Below, one piece after another: positions 1 to 9,964 of a DNA stretch of 64,000 nt. A model generated the notes under the pieces. That model searched no databases. It worked only from the letters and a program-made list of their open reading frames with translations, and had not been told where the DNA came from. Origin of the DNA: an uncultured Clostridia bacterium (lineage in GTDB: Bacteria > Bacillota > Clostridia > TANB77 > CAG-508). The DNA is taken from positions 62,001-126,000 of the forward strand of contig CAKOXT010000005.1 of assembly GCA_934130285.1 (NCBI GenBank). Direction: 5' to 3'. The position numbers and the translations under genes were made by a program. The stretch's first letter is position 1, and the number at the start of each line of letters is the position of its first letter.

Positions 1-3000
1 CAATTGAAGAAACTTTTGAAGAACTATATTTAGAAAATGATGATGAATTTAATAAATTAATTGAATTATATGCTGGATACAAAGACGATGAAAATTTAAA
101 AAATATAATTTTAAAAATTCATAATTACATTCAAAGTGCGCCATTTCCAGAAGATTGGTTAGAAGAACAAATTGAAAAATTTAATATGAGTGACATAGAA
201 GATTTTTCACAAACAGAATGGGGAAAAATCATTTTAAAAAATTTCAGGGATGAAGTATTAAATTCAATTCAAATCCTAGAAAGCAGTAAACATCAATTAG
301 ATATGATTACTGAATTATCAAAGTTTTCACTAGTCGTTGCAGACGATATAAATCAATTGAAATTTTTAGAACAAAATTGGGATAACTGGGAAAGAGCATA
401 CGAAATAGCTAATAATTTAAAATTCAAAACATGGCCAACAGATAAAAAAGTAGTAAGCAATTTAAAAGAAGACACTAAGAAAGCCAGAGATAATGTGAAA
501 AAAAGAATATCAAAAGCCGTATCTCAAACATTTATATATAATACAGAAGAAGCGGTTGAAGACATTAATGCAATGTACCCAATACTTAAAAAAATAAAAG
601 ACGTAACACTAAAATTCATGGAAAAGTTTTCAGAGAAAAAATCAAACAAAAATATAATGGACTTTAGTGATATAGAACATTATGCTTTAAAGATCTTATT
701 AAAAAAAGATGAAAATGGAATATACCAAAAAACAGAAGTTGCCAAAAAATATGAAGAAAAATTTAATGAAATAGCCATTGATGAATATCAGGATAGTAAC
801 TTAGTTCAAGAATATATTTTAACATCAATTTCAAATGGAAAAAACATATTTATGGTAGGTGACGTAAAGCAAAGTATATATAGATTTAGACAAGCAAAAC
901 CAGAACTATTTTTAGACAAATATCAAAAATATGGACTAGAACCAAATGAATATGGTCAAAAAATAAAACTATTCAAAAATTTCAGAAGTAGAGAGAACAT
1001 TCTAGATACAACAAACCTAATATTCTCAGACATTATGAGTGCTGACTTTGGTGAAATAGAATATGATGAAAGTGAATATTTGAATCTTGGAGCAACATAT
1101 GAAGAACCAGCAGAAAATGTAGAATTTGCGGGAAAGACTGAACTAGATATAATTGATTTGAAAAAAGAAGAAAATGAAGATGGCGAAGAAATAGAAGAAG
1201 ATAATTCAAGTGAATTATTAGAAAAAACAGAAATCGAGGCAAAATTTGTGGCAAACAGAATTCAAGAATTGATAAAATCAAAATATCAAGTATATGACAG
1301 AAAAACAGGATATAGAGATATAACATACAAAGATATTGTAATTTTATTAAGAGCCACATCAAATACAGCAAACGTGTTTGAAAAAGAATTACTAAATTTA
1401 AATATACCTGTTTTTAGTGACCAAGCAGAAAACTATTTGGAATCAATAGAAATAAGAACCATAACATCATTACTAAAAATAATAGATAATCCATATAGAG
1501 ACATACCTTTAGTAACAGTAATGAGATCAATCATAGGAGATTTCACAGATAATGAATTGATTGAAATTAGACTAACACAAAATGAAGGATATTTTTATGA
1601 TTCATTAAAAGAAGCAAAAACATCACCAAAAATAGATAGTAAATTAAAAGAAAAAGTAACAAATTTTCTTGATAAACTAAACAAATGGAGAGAAGAAGAA
1701 AGATATCTTCCATTAAATGAATTTATTCAAAAAATATATGAAGAAACAGATTATTACAACTATGTTAGATTAATGCCAAATGGACAAGTAAGAAAAGCAA
1801 ACTTAAAAATGTTATTAGACAGAGCAAAAGATTACGAAAAAATCAGCTTCAAGGGATTATTTAATTTTATTAGATACTTAGAAAAAGTAAAAAGTAGTAA
1901 CAGTGATTTATCTTCAGCTAAAGTAATTGGAGAAAATGAAAACGTAGTTAGAATTATGAGTATTCACAAAAGTAAAGGACTTGAATTTCCAGTTGCAATA
2001 ATTTCAAGAACAGATAAAAAATTCAATCAAAAAGATTTAAATGAAAGCATTTTATTACACCAAGATATAGGTTTTGGAATGCAATATATTAATTATGATA
2101 GAAAAATCGAATATACTACAGCAACAAAAGAAGCAATAAAAATTAAAACTAAAGAAGAATCAATTGCAGAAGAAATGAGAATTTTATATGTTGCATTAAC
2201 AAGAGCAAAAGAAAAACTTATAATAACAGGTGTAGAAAACGATTTTACAAAATCAATTGACCAGAAAAAAGAATTGTTAGAAATTTACGAAAAAGAAAAT
2301 GATAAAATAAATCACTTGGTATTAAAGAAATACCTAAGTTATCTTGAATGGATAGAACTAGTATATTTAAACCATCAAGATATTGAAAATCAAATAACAT
2401 TAAATAAGATAGCTAAAAAAGACGTGCTTAAAGCAGAAGAAAATCAAGAAGAACAAGAAAAAAAGAACATAGAATTACCTGAAAAAATAGATTATGAAAA
2501 GATAAATGAAATTTTAAATTGGCAATATAAATACAAAGAAATGACAAACATTCAAAGTAAAATGAGTGTAACCAAAATAAAAGAATTAAAAAATAATGAA
2601 GCACAAAATCAGCAACATATAGAAATTAAGCCAAAGTTTATGCTAGATAAAACAAAAGTATCATCTGCTGAAAGAGGAACCATAATACACTTAATTTTAC
2701 AAAAACTAGATTTCACAAAAGAATATTCAAGAGAAGAATTAGCACAGTTTGTTAATAATTTATGTACTAAAAATATAATAACTCAAATACAAAAAGACAG
2801 CATAAACATAGAAAAAATATATCAAATAATCAATACACAATTTATAAAGAATTTAAAAAATGCAAAAGAAATAAAAAAAGAAACGCCATTTTATACATAC
2901 ATAAATACTAAAGAAATATATAATACACAAAACTCTGAAAATATATTAGTACAAGGTATTATAGACTTATATTACATCAACCAACAAAATGAAGTAATTT

Positions 3001-3173
3001 TAGTAGATTATAAGACAGACTATGTAGAAGGTTCGGGAGAAGAATTAATAGACAAATACAAAGTACAGTTAGAAATTTATAAAAAAGCACTAGAAGAATC
3101 ATTAAAAGAGAAAGTAAAACATGTATACATATATTCAATATATCTAAATAAAGAAATAGAAATAACCTTCTAA
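1..3173 (+). CDS. addA: ATP-dependent helicase/nuclease AddA, C-terminal part (5' end outside window)
   Basis: Large subunit of the AddAB (RexAB) double-strand-break repair helicase-nuclease. The frame is open from base 3 with no start, so the gene runs in from the left and the Walker A motif lies outside the window. Visible UvrD/Rep-type motifs: DEYQD (motif II, about 777-794), VGDVKQSIYRFR (motif III, about 858-893), NFRSREN (motif IV), SIHKSKGLEFP (motif V, about 1960) and YVALTRAKEKL (motif VI, about 2190). The C-terminus has the RecB-type nuclease: a GTIIHL helix near 2680, DYKTD near 3006-3020 and a following QLEIY. All catalytic motifs that should be in this part are present. AddB would be expected upstream. 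Stop TAA at 3171-3173. Confidence 0.95.
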   Translation, partial: IEETFEELYLENDDEFNKLIELYAGYKDDENLKNIILKIHNYIQSAPFPEDWLEEQIEKFNMSDIEDFSQTEWGKIILKNFRDEVLNSIQILESSKHQLDMITELSKFSLVVADDINQLKFLEQNWDNWERAYEIANNLKFKTWPTDKKVVSNLKEDTKKARDNVKKRISKAVSQTFIYNTEEAVEDINAMYPILKKIKDVTLKFMEKFSEKKSNKNIMDFSDIEHYALKILLKKDENGIYQKTEVAKKYEEKFNEIAIDEYQDSNLVQEYILTSISNGKNIFMVGDVKQSIYRFRQAKPELFLDKYQKYGLEPNEYGQKIKLFKNFRSRENILDTTNLIFSDIMSADFGEIEYDESEYLNLGATYEEPAENVEFAGKTELDIIDLKKEENEDGEEIEEDNSSELLEKTEIEAKFVANRIQELIKSKYQVYDRKTGYRDITYKDIVILLRATSNTANVFEKELLNLNIPVFSDQAENYLESIEIRTITSLLKIIDNPYRDIPLVTVMRSIIGDFTDNELIEIRLTQNEGYFYDSLKEAKTSPKIDSKLKEKVTNFLDKLNKWREEERYLPLNEFIQKIYEETDYYNYVRLMPNGQVRKANLKMLLDRAKDYEKISFKGLFNFIRYLEKVKSSNSDLSSAKVIGENENVVRIMSIHKSKGLEFPVAIISRTDKKFNQKDLNESILLHQDIGFGMQYINYDRKIEYTTATKEAIKIKTKEESIAEEMRILYVALTRAKEKLIITGVENDFTKSIDQKKELLEIYEKENDKINHLVLKKYLSYLEWIELVYLNHQDIENQITLNKIAKKDVLKAEENQEEQEKKNIELPEKIDYEKINEILNWQYKYKEMTNIQSKMSVTKIKELKNNEAQNQQHIEIKPKFMLDKTKVSSAERGTIIHLILQKLDFTKEYSREELAQFVNNLCTKNIITQIQKDSINIEKIYQIINTQFIKNLKNAKEIKKETPFYTYINTKEIYNTQNSENILVQGIIDLYYINQQNEVILVDYKTDYVEGSGEELIDKYKVQLEIYKKALEESLKEKVKHVYIYSIYLNKEIEITF

Positions 3174-3272
3174 TCGGCTAAAATGAGGTTATACCGTATT
3201 TACAACAGATATAAAATGTAGTATAATAGTAATAGTTGAGACAAAAAATGGAATAAAAAATAGGAGGAAGCT

Positions 3273-3890
3273 ATGAAAAGAATGCAAACGTTTTTGACAT
3301 ACGCTTTAATAATTATAGCATTTTACTTTTTTTCAAATTTTTTAATAGATTTTGGAATAAGAAGTTCATATAAAGATGTAAGTGATGAAAATATCAAAAT
3401 AGAGCAAGCTGATAACGGGTTTGAAATAAATGTTGATAAGGCCAATTCAAATAGAAGACAATCATACTTTACAGGTACAGTAAAAAATAATTCTGATAAA
3501 GTAATTGAAAAACAATATGTAAAAGTTGACTCATATTATAAAGGAAAACTAATGCAAGAAAAGTATTTGGCATTTGAAAATATGCAACCAGGAGAAGAAA
3601 GAAAATTTAAATTACTATATTCTTTAGGACAAATAGATGAATATAGAGTTTCTTATGTTGACGAAATACCAATAAATAAAACAATCATAGACAAAGGTAT
3701 AGAAAAAGTTGTTGAGTACTATAACAAAGCTAAGAACACTAACTGGAAAGAAAAAGGTACAGGTTTACTAAGCGGAGTTGCAGATAAATTTGAGCCAGTA
3801 CATGTAGAAGGAACTGATTGGGAACTATTTGTTGCGGTAATGTGGGTATGGTATGCTATTCCATCAGGAGCAATATGGTTTATAATATAA
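3273..3890 (+). CDS. Membrane-anchored hypothetical protein with a FxLYD-like beta domain
   Basis: 205 residues. A hydrophobic segment at about residues 9-28 suggests an N-terminal anchor. Residues about 60-115 (TGTVKNNSDKVI..., QPGEERKF) look like the FxLYD/DUF3426-type beta-sandwich found in cell-surface proteins; this is a pattern match only. A last hydrophobic stretch at about 184-205 (ELFVAVMWVWYAIPSGAIWF) may be a second membrane segment. The start is set by AGGAGG at about 3262 and a TATAAT-like box near 3220. A terminator follows, so it is probably a single-gene unit. Function is not recognised. Confidence 0.7.
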   Translation: MKRMQTFLTYALIIIAFYFFSNFLIDFGIRSSYKDVSDENIKIEQADNGFEINVDKANSNRRQSYFTGTVKNNSDKVIEKQYVKVDSYYKGKLMQEKYLAFENMQPGEERKFKLLYSLGQIDEYRVSYVDEIPINKTIIDKGIEKVVEYYNKAKNTNWKEKGTGLLSGVADKFEPVHVEGTDWELFVAVMWVWYAIPSGAIWFII

Positions 3891-3906
3891 TGATGAATAA
3901 TAGAAA

Positions 3907-3934
3907 AAGAGCAAATTTAAGTTTGCTCTTTTTT
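3907..3934 (+). terminator. Rho-independent terminator
   Basis: AAGAGCAAA (3907-3915) pairs with TTTGCTCTT (3922-3930) and is followed by a T run. It ends the unit of the gene at 3273. Confidence 0.85.
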
Positions 3935-4118
3935 ACGTTTAGAAAGAAAAATTAATATTTTATGTAGAAATATATTTTAATAGAAAATATGAACATGAAA
4001 ATATTACCAAAATAGATTTTCACTATATCAATATAATCGATATTTTGATATGCAGATATATTGAAATATAAGCATTAATTTGATAGAATAATATAAATTT
4101 ATTTAAGGAGATTTAAGC

Positions 4119-5933
4119 GTGAACGACAATCAAAAGCAAATTAGAAATTTTAGTATAATAGCACATATAGATCATGGAAAATCAACATTGGCAGATAGAT
4201 TAATTGAAATGACAGGAGTACTTACAAAAAGAGAAATGGAAAGCCAAGTCTTAGACAATATGGATATTGAAAAAGAAAGAGGAATAACCATAAAGTCTCA
4301 AGCTGTAAGAATGAATTATACAGCAAAGGATGGACAAACATATGAACTAAACTTAATAGACACACCTGGTCATGTTGACTTTAATTATGAAGTTTCAAGA
4401 AGCTTAGCAGCATGTGAAGGAGCAATTTTAGTTGTAGATAGTAGTCAAGGAGTAGAAGCACAAACATTAGCCAATGTATATTTAGCATTAGATAATAATC
4501 TAGAAATAATTCCAGTAATAAATAAAGTAGATTTACCAAATGCAAGGCCAGACGAAGTAAAAGCTGAAATAGAAGATATCATTGGAATTCCAGCAATGGA
4601 TGCACCATGTATTTCTGCTAAGTCTGGATTAAATGTTGAACAAGTATTAGAAAGAATCGTTTCAGACATTCCAGCACCACAAGGAGATAGAAACGGAAAA
4701 TTAAAATGTTTAATATTTGATTCATTTTATGACAATTACAAAGGTGCAATCAGCTATGTTAGAGTAAAAGAAGGAACAGTAAAAGTGGGAGATGAAATTC
4801 TATTTATGGCAACAGGAAAACATTTTACTGTAACAGAAGTAGGATATTTTGGTGCAGGACAATATGTTCCAGCAGACGAATTAAAAGCTGGCGAAGTTGG
4901 ATACATAGCAGCAAGTATAAAAAATGTATCAGACTTACATGTTGGTGATACAATTACAAATTTTGAAAATCCAGCTGAGGAACCATTACCAGGATACAAA
5001 AAAGCTAATTCAATGGTATATTGTGGAATGTATCCATTAGATGGTAGCGAATACGAAAATTTGAAAGATGCTCTTGAAAAATTAAAATTAAATGATGCAG
5101 CTTTAGAGTATGAACCAGAAACATCAATAGCTTTAGGATTTGGATTTAGATGCGGTTTCCTTGGATTACTACATCTAGAGATAGTTATAGAAAGATTAGA
5201 AAGAGAATTCGATTTAGGATTAATAACAACAGCACCATCAGTTATATATAAGGTGTATAAAACAAATGGAGAAGTAATTGAATTATACAATCCAACAGAT
5301 TTGCCTAAAACACAAGAAATAAAATACATAGAAGAGCCAATCATGAAAGCTGAAATAATGACACCTAAAGAATTTGTTGGAAATATAATGGATATTTGCC
5401 AAAAAAGAAGAGGTACATATATAGACATGAAATATCTAGACAGCAACAGGGTTACATTAGAATATGATTTGCCTTTAAATGAAATAATATATGACTTTTT
5501 TGACACACTAAAATCAAAGACAAAAGGATATGCATCAGTAGACTATGAATTTAAAGAGTATAGAAGATCAGAACTTGTAAAATTAGATATACATATAAAT
5601 AATGAAGCAGTAGATGCTTTATCATTCATAGTTCATAAAGACAGTGCTTATACAAGAGGAAGAAAAATGGCTGAAAAATTAAAAACAGTTATACCAAGAC
5701 AATTATTTGAGATTCCAATTCAAGCAGTTGTAAGCGGAAAAATAATTGCAAGAGAGACTTTATCAGCTATGAGAAAAGACGTATTGGCAAAATGTTATGG
5801 AGGAGATATTACAAGAAAGAAAAAACTTCTAGAAAAACAGAAAAAAGGTAAAAAGAAAATGAGACAAATAGGAAATGTTGAAGTACCTCAAGAAGCATTT
5901 TTAGCAGTGTTAAAATTAGACGATGAAGAATAA
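4119..5933 (+). CDS. lepA: Elongation factor 4 (LepA), ribosome back-translocating GTPase
   Basis: 604 residues, usual LepA length. The G domain shows AHIDHGKS (about 15-22), DTPGHVDF, NKVDLP and SAKSGL. The effector region has RGITIKSQ. The C-terminal LepA-specific domain is present (SYVRVKEG..., RRGTYIDM..., KKKLLEKQKKGKKKMRQ). Translation starts at GTG 4119, 8 nt after AAGGAG (4105-4110). LepA acts on stalled or mis-translocated ribosomes. The next gene starts 12 nt after the stop, so they are probably cotranscribed. Confidence 0.98.
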   Translation: MNDNQKQIRNFSIIAHIDHGKSTLADRLIEMTGVLTKREMESQVLDNMDIEKERGITIKSQAVRMNYTAKDGQTYELNLIDTPGHVDFNYEVSRSLAACEGAILVVDSSQGVEAQTLANVYLALDNNLEIIPVINKVDLPNARPDEVKAEIEDIIGIPAMDAPCISAKSGLNVEQVLERIVSDIPAPQGDRNGKLKCLIFDSFYDNYKGAISYVRVKEGTVKVGDEILFMATGKHFTVTEVGYFGAGQYVPADELKAGEVGYIAASIKNVSDLHVGDTITNFENPAEEPLPGYKKANSMVYCGMYPLDGSEYENLKDALEKLKLNDAALEYEPETSIALGFGFRCGFLGLLHLEIVIERLEREFDLGLITTAPSVIYKVYKTNGEVIELYNPTDLPKTQEIKYIEEPIMKAEIMTPKEFVGNIMDICQKRRGTYIDMKYLDSNRVTLEYDLPLNEIIYDFFDTLKSKTKGYASVDYEFKEYRRSELVKLDIHINNEAVDALSFIVHKDSAYTRGRKMAEKLKTVIPRQLFEIPIQAVVSGKIIARETLSAMRKDVLAKCYGGDITRKKKLLEKQKKGKKKMRQIGNVEVPQEAFLAVLKLDDEE

Positions 5934-5945
5934 GGAGAACGAAAG

Positions 5946-6563
5946 ATGAAAAGTTTAAGAAAGATAGCTTTAATTATAAGTGCCTTAATAATATTTATGA
6001 TACCAACAGCACTAGCAGCAACAGCTTCAAATGAAATTACTGAAGAACAAACAAATTACAACATAATTTCAGAAGAAGGAAGAGTGAAATTTCAAAGATT
6101 TGTTGAAATAAAAGATAATTATGAAAAATTTTGTATATTAGAAGGCATACTATTTGTTATAGTAGTAATAATGACAGTAAAAACAAAAGTCATAGATACA
6201 TCTACTAAATCAGGCCTACTTGTTGCAATACTTGGAATAGCCGCCTATGTATTCAGATTTTGCGTGGAAGGTAATATAATTTATGTACTAGATACTTTCT
6301 TACAAATATTAGGAGTAATTTTAATTCTATTATCTTACTGGTTTATATATAAAAATGAAAATATTTTAATATACGCTCCAGTATGTGCATGTGGAATATT
6401 CTATTCTGTGAATAATTTGGAATTAGTAAAATCTAATATACTATGTCAAGTCTTTTTAATAGTTGCACCATTTGTATTATATATATTAGGAAGAATAATG
6501 CACAAAACTAAAGAAATAGAAATGTTAAAACCTGTGAAAGAAAAACATGAAAGGAATAAATAA
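5946..6563 (+). CDS. Polytopic membrane protein of unknown function
   Basis: 205 residues. A signal-peptide-like start (KKIALIISALIIFMIPTALAA, processed near residue 25) is followed by about four to five hydrophobic segments (near 62-80, 88-108, 112-133, 138-157, 168-187). The C-terminus is charged (KEKHERNK). It lies 12 nt after lepA with an AAGGAGA site and ends 1 nt before the chosen rlmB start, so it is the middle gene of a lepA-rlmB unit. No family recognised. Confidence 0.75.
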   Translation: MKSLRKIALIISALIIFMIPTALAATASNEITEEQTNYNIISEEGRVKFQRFVEIKDNYEKFCILEGILFVIVVIMTVKTKVIDTSTKSGLLVAILGIAAYVFRFCVEGNIIYVLDTFLQILGVILILLSYWFIYKNENILIYAPVCACGIFYSVNNLELVKSNILCQVFLIVAPFVLYILGRIMHKTKEIEMLKPVKEKHERNK

Positions 6564-6564
6564 A

Positions 6565-7401
6565 ATGAAACCAGAATTTAAGAAAAATGATAACAAAAGA
6601 AATTTCAAAAATAACAATAGAAAGAATTATGACAACAGAGATAATAAGCCAAAAGATGAAAATGAATATGATGACATAGTAGAAGGAAGAAATGCAGTTT
6701 TAGAATTGTTGAATTCAGATAGAGACATTAATAAAATATTTGTACAAAGTGGAGAAAGACATGGATCAATAAATAAAATTATTGCAGTAGCAAAAGAAAA
6801 CAAAGTAGTAGTTACTGAAGTTGAAAAATCAAAATTAGATTTCATGTCAAAAACTAAAAATCACCAAGGCGTAATTGCAGTGGTTCCACCATTTAATTAC
6901 TGTGAAGTAGAAGATATATTAGATTTCGCAAAGAGTAAAAATGAAGATGCTTTTATATTAATACTAGATGGAATAGAAGATCCACATAATTTAGGCTCAA
7001 TAATTAGAACTGCTGAAACAGCAGGAGTTCATGGAATAATAATTCCAAAAAGAAGAACTGTAACAGTAAACAGCACAGTTGCAAAAGTATCAGCAGGTGC
7101 AGTAGAACACATGAAAATTGCAAGAGTAAATAATATAACAGAGACAATTAGAAAATTAAAAGAAAACGGATTATGGATTATAGGAACAGACGGAGAAGCA
7201 AGAACTTTATATTACAATCAAGATCTTAAAGGTGATATTGCAATAATCATAGGTAGTGAAGGTTTTGGTATGAGTAGACTAGTAAAAGAAAATACAGATA
7301 TGCTTGTAAAAATTCCTATGAAAGGAAAAATAACATCTTTAAATGCATCAGTATCAGCAGGTATCATAATCTATGAAGCTGTAAAACAACGTTTAAAATA
7401 A
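6565..7401 (+). CDS. rlmB: RlmB/TrmH-type 23S rRNA (guanosine-2'-O-) methyltransferase
   Basis: SpoU/TrmH family SAM-dependent 2'-O-methyltransferase. A basic, Asn-rich tail of about 35 residues precedes the substrate-binding domain (VEGRNAVLELL). The three knot motifs follow: GIEDPHNLGSIIRTAE, IIGSEGFGMS and IPMKGKITSLNASVSAGI. I chose ATG 6565 because AAGGAA lies about 9 nt upstream; an in-frame ATG at 6547 has a weaker site and overlaps the previous gene. The likely target is 23S rRNA, but TrmH-family paralogues cannot be separated firmly on sequence alone. Confidence 0.92.
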   Translation: MKPEFKKNDNKRNFKNNNRKNYDNRDNKPKDENEYDDIVEGRNAVLELLNSDRDINKIFVQSGERHGSINKIIAVAKENKVVVTEVEKSKLDFMSKTKNHQGVIAVVPPFNYCEVEDILDFAKSKNEDAFILILDGIEDPHNLGSIIRTAETAGVHGIIIPKRRTVTVNSTVAKVSAGAVEHMKIARVNNITETIRKLKENGLWIIGTDGEARTLYYNQDLKGDIAIIIGSEGFGMSRLVKENTDMLVKIPMKGKITSLNASVSAGIIIYEAVKQRLK

Positions 7402-7427
7402 AAAAGTATGAATCATAAAATTAATAC

Positions 7428-7456
7428 TTGCATTAGTAAAAATATAATGATAAAAT
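7428..7456 (+). promoter_or_regulatory. Probable sigma-A promoter of pyrG
   Basis: TTGCAT (7428-7433), 17 nt, TAAAAT (7451-7456). A TATAAT at 7443-7448 is an alternative -10. Transcription would start about 100 nt before pyrG and cross the leader terminator. Confidence 0.5.
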
Positions 7457-7480
7457 AAGAACATAATTTTTGTTGAGACA

Positions 7481-7529
7481 AAACAGATAAAAAAAAAACC
7501 CCTTTTTTTTATCTGTTTTTTTGTTTTTT
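7481..7529 (+). terminator. Leader terminator (attenuator) upstream of pyrG
   Basis: AAACAGATAAAAAAAA (7481-7496) pairs with TTTTTTTTATCTGTTT (7503-7518); the loop carries CCCC and a T tract follows to 7529. It lies after the predicted promoter and before the pyrG ribosome-binding site, so it must be read through for pyrG expression. B. subtilis pyrG is controlled by an attenuator that is opened by non-templated G residues pairing with a C/U stretch. The CCCC-U8 stretch here could serve that role, but no GGG transcription start is visible. Confidence 0.75.
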
Positions 7530-7560
7530 AGGGTTTTACAAGAAAGGTAGGATAAATAAA

Positions 7561-9162
7561 ATGAAGACTAAATATGTATTTGTCACAGGAGGAGTAGTTT
7601 CAGGATTAGGAAAAGGAATAACAGCAGCATCACTAGGAAGACTATTAAAAAATAGAGGTTATAAAGTTACAATACAAAAATTTGATCCATATATAAATGT
7701 AGATCCAGGAACAATGAGTCCTTATGAACATGGAGAAGTATTTGTAACAAATGATGGAGCAGAAACAGACTTAGACTTAGGACATTATGAAAGATTTATA
7801 GATGAGGCACTAACAAAAGATTCAAGTGTATCAATGGGACAGATTTATTCAAGTGTAATTGAAAAGGAAAGAAAAGGTACATATTTAGGAAAAACAATCC
7901 AAGTAATACCTCATATTACAAATGAAATAAAAGAAAAAATCTATTCATTTGAAAATACAGATACTGATGTTGTAATAACAGAATTAGGCGGAACAGTAGG
8001 AGATATGGAAGGACTTGCGTTAATAGAAGCAATTAGACAAGTTGGTATAGAAAAAGATATTAATGATGTTTGTTACATTCATGTAACTCTATTACCATTC
8101 ATATCAGGCTCAAAAGAAATAAAGTCGAAGCCAACACAACACTCAGTAAAAGAGTTACAGTCATTTGGTATAAAACCAGATATACTAGTTGCAAGAGCTG
8201 ATGAACATATAGAAAAAGAAATGAAAGAAAAAATTGCATTATTCTGCAACGTTAGACCAGAAAATGTAATAGAAAATATGACAGCAGAAAGCTTATATGA
8301 AGTTCCACTATTACTTGAAAAAGAGGGACTTGCAAGAGCAGTTTGTAAGAAGTTAGGATTAAATCAAGAATGTAATAATGAAAATTGGAATGAATTAAAT
8401 AAAAAAATAAAATCATGTCAAGAAGTAGTTAATATTGCTTTAGTAGGAAAATATATGAAATTAGAAGATTCATATCTATCAGTTGCAGAAAGTTTAAGAC
8501 ATGGTGGATATGCAAATGGAGTAAAAGTAAAAGTAGGATTTATTGATTCAGAAACAATCAATGATGATAATGTTGCAGAAGTTTTAAAAGACTATCATGG
8601 AATCCTTGTTCCAGGTGGATTTGGAAGTAGAGGAATCGAAGGAAAAATATCAGCAATAAAATATGCAAGAGAAAATAAAATTCCATTCTTAGGAATATGC
8701 TTAGGTATGCAAATGGCAGTTGTTGAGTTTGCAAGAAATGTATTGGGATTGAAAGATGCAAATTCAGCAGAGTTTAGTAAAGATACAAAAAATCCTGTAA
8801 TTCATATAATGGAATCACAAAAAAGTGTAACTAAAAAGGGTGGAACAATGAGACTTGGAGCATATCCTTGCATAATAAAAGAAAATACACTAGCCGAGAA
8901 AGTATATGGAAAGAAAGAAATATCAGAAAGACATAGACATAGATACGAATATAACAATGATTATAAAGAAGCTTTAGAATCAAAAGGATTAATATGTTCA
9001 GGAACATCACCAGATGGTAGCTTAGTAGAAATAGTAGAATTAAAAGATCATCCATATTTTATAGCAGGACAATTTCACCCAGAATTTCAATCAAGACCAG
9101 ACAGACCAGGTCCATTATTTGTTGGTTTAGTAAAAAATGCAAAAGAATTTAAAAATAAATAA
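7561..9162 (+). CDS. pyrG: CTP synthase (glutamine-hydrolysing)
   Basis: Makes CTP from UTP, ATP and glutamine. 533 residues, full length. The N-terminal synthetase shows GGVVSGLGKGITAASLG at about residues 9-25 and later conserved blocks such as ELGGTVGDMEG. The C-terminal class I glutaminase has GICLGMQ with the nucleophilic Cys and the His-Glu pair in GQFHPEFQSRP. Start ATG 7561 follows AAAGGTAGGA. Probably controlled by the leader terminator at 7481-7529. Confidence 0.98.
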   Translation: MKTKYVFVTGGVVSGLGKGITAASLGRLLKNRGYKVTIQKFDPYINVDPGTMSPYEHGEVFVTNDGAETDLDLGHYERFIDEALTKDSSVSMGQIYSSVIEKERKGTYLGKTIQVIPHITNEIKEKIYSFENTDTDVVITELGGTVGDMEGLALIEAIRQVGIEKDINDVCYIHVTLLPFISGSKEIKSKPTQHSVKELQSFGIKPDILVARADEHIEKEMKEKIALFCNVRPENVIENMTAESLYEVPLLLEKEGLARAVCKKLGLNQECNNENWNELNKKIKSCQEVVNIALVGKYMKLEDSYLSVAESLRHGGYANGVKVKVGFIDSETINDDNVAEVLKDYHGILVPGGFGSRGIEGKISAIKYARENKIPFLGICLGMQMAVVEFARNVLGLKDANSAEFSKDTKNPVIHIMESQKSVTKKGGTMRLGAYPCIIKENTLAEKVYGKKEISERHRHRYEYNNDYKEALESKGLICSGTSPDGSLVEIVELKDHPYFIAGQFHPEFQSRPDRPGPLFVGLVKNAKEFKNK

Positions 9163-9247
9163 TAAAATTTTGCAGGTTTTTAAAGTTTTGTGTATAATAA
9201 ATATATTATAGAGAATTAATTAAAAAGCACAAAACGGAGGAAGAAGA

Positions 9248-9793
9248 ATGAAAAAGAAACACGCAGATTATTCAAAAATAAAAGATATATTAGAAAAAGA
9301 ATTTAAAAAATTAGATACAAAAAACGATCCTGAATTTGGAACAGTGTGTTTATTAAATGCAAAGAAAGTAGAAAAAAAGTGGAGAGTTCCAAGAGAAAAT
9401 GGAGAAGAAGTAATATTAGATATGGGTTATAGATGGTTAACACTATATCCAAGAGATGAAAACTATGCAATAATAGCTGTATTTAACTCAAAATCAGAAT
9501 TAGTAGAATTCTATTTTGATATAGCTAAAAAAGTAAAATATAAAGCAAGAGTTCCATACATAATTGATTTATATTTAGATGTAGTTTTCACTAAAGAAAA
9601 TGATGTAATTTTCTTAGATGAAGATGAGTTAGAAGAAGCTTTTAAGTTACTAGATATAAAACAAAAAGACTATGAATTAGCTAAAAAAACAGCTGATAAA
9701 ATAGTAAACAGATATCATAATCAAGAAGAATTTGATAAATTAAAAGAAATTGCATCAAACTATTTAGATAAATTAATGATGCAAGCAGAATAA
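9248..9793 (+). CDS. DUF402 (YgaC/Ntdp-like) family protein
   Basis: 181 residues. The central region matches the DUF402 beta-barrel: WLTLYPRDENYAIIAVF, then EFYFDIAKK, then PYIIDLYLDVVF and FLDEDELEEAF. DUF402 proteins of Gram-positive bacteria include nucleoside tri-/diphosphatases that use acidic residues of the DLYLD-type motif. An alpha-helical tail follows. It has its own promoter-like box (TATAAT near 9193) and a CGGAGG ribosome-binding site at about 9235, with a terminator downstream. Confidence 0.8.
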   Translation: MKKKHADYSKIKDILEKEFKKLDTKNDPEFGTVCLLNAKKVEKKWRVPRENGEEVILDMGYRWLTLYPRDENYAIIAVFNSKSELVEFYFDIAKKVKYKARVPYIIDLYLDVVFTKENDVIFLDEDELEEAFKLLDIKQKDYELAKKTADKIVNRYHNQEEFDKLKEIASNYLDKLMMQAE

Positions 9794-9844
9794 GTGAGTA
9801 ACACGTTGTAAATCGGCAAAATACAAATGTGTAAAAGAATATAA

Positions 9845-9878
9845 ATGGGGCTACTTTAAATAGTAACCTCATTTTTTT
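9845..9878 (+). terminator. Rho-independent terminator
   Basis: ATGGGGCTACT (9845-9855) pairs, with two G-U pairs, with AGTAACCTCAT (9862-9872), followed by a T run. It separates the DUF402 gene from aspS. Confidence 0.75.
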
Positions 9879-9964
9879 GTTAAAATGTCTTAAAGTATTG
9901 ATAAATTAGTGAAAAAGCGATATAATTTTTAAACGAAATCTCGAAAAAAGAAAAGAGGAATTTT

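Noticed and set aside
4754..5506. 250-residue open frame on the minus strand inside lepA
   Set aside because: Antisense shadow of a highly conserved gene; no ribosome site and no family similarity.
3230..7480. Shared GTTGAGACAAAA at 3235 and 7472
   Set aside because: Twelve AT-rich bases shared by two leaders, without further similarity; likely chance.
9235..9247. ACGGAGG in the ribosome site of the DUF402 gene as another inserted-C site
   Set aside because: Non-coding, CGGAGG is a normal ribosome-binding sequence, and no frame is available to test it.
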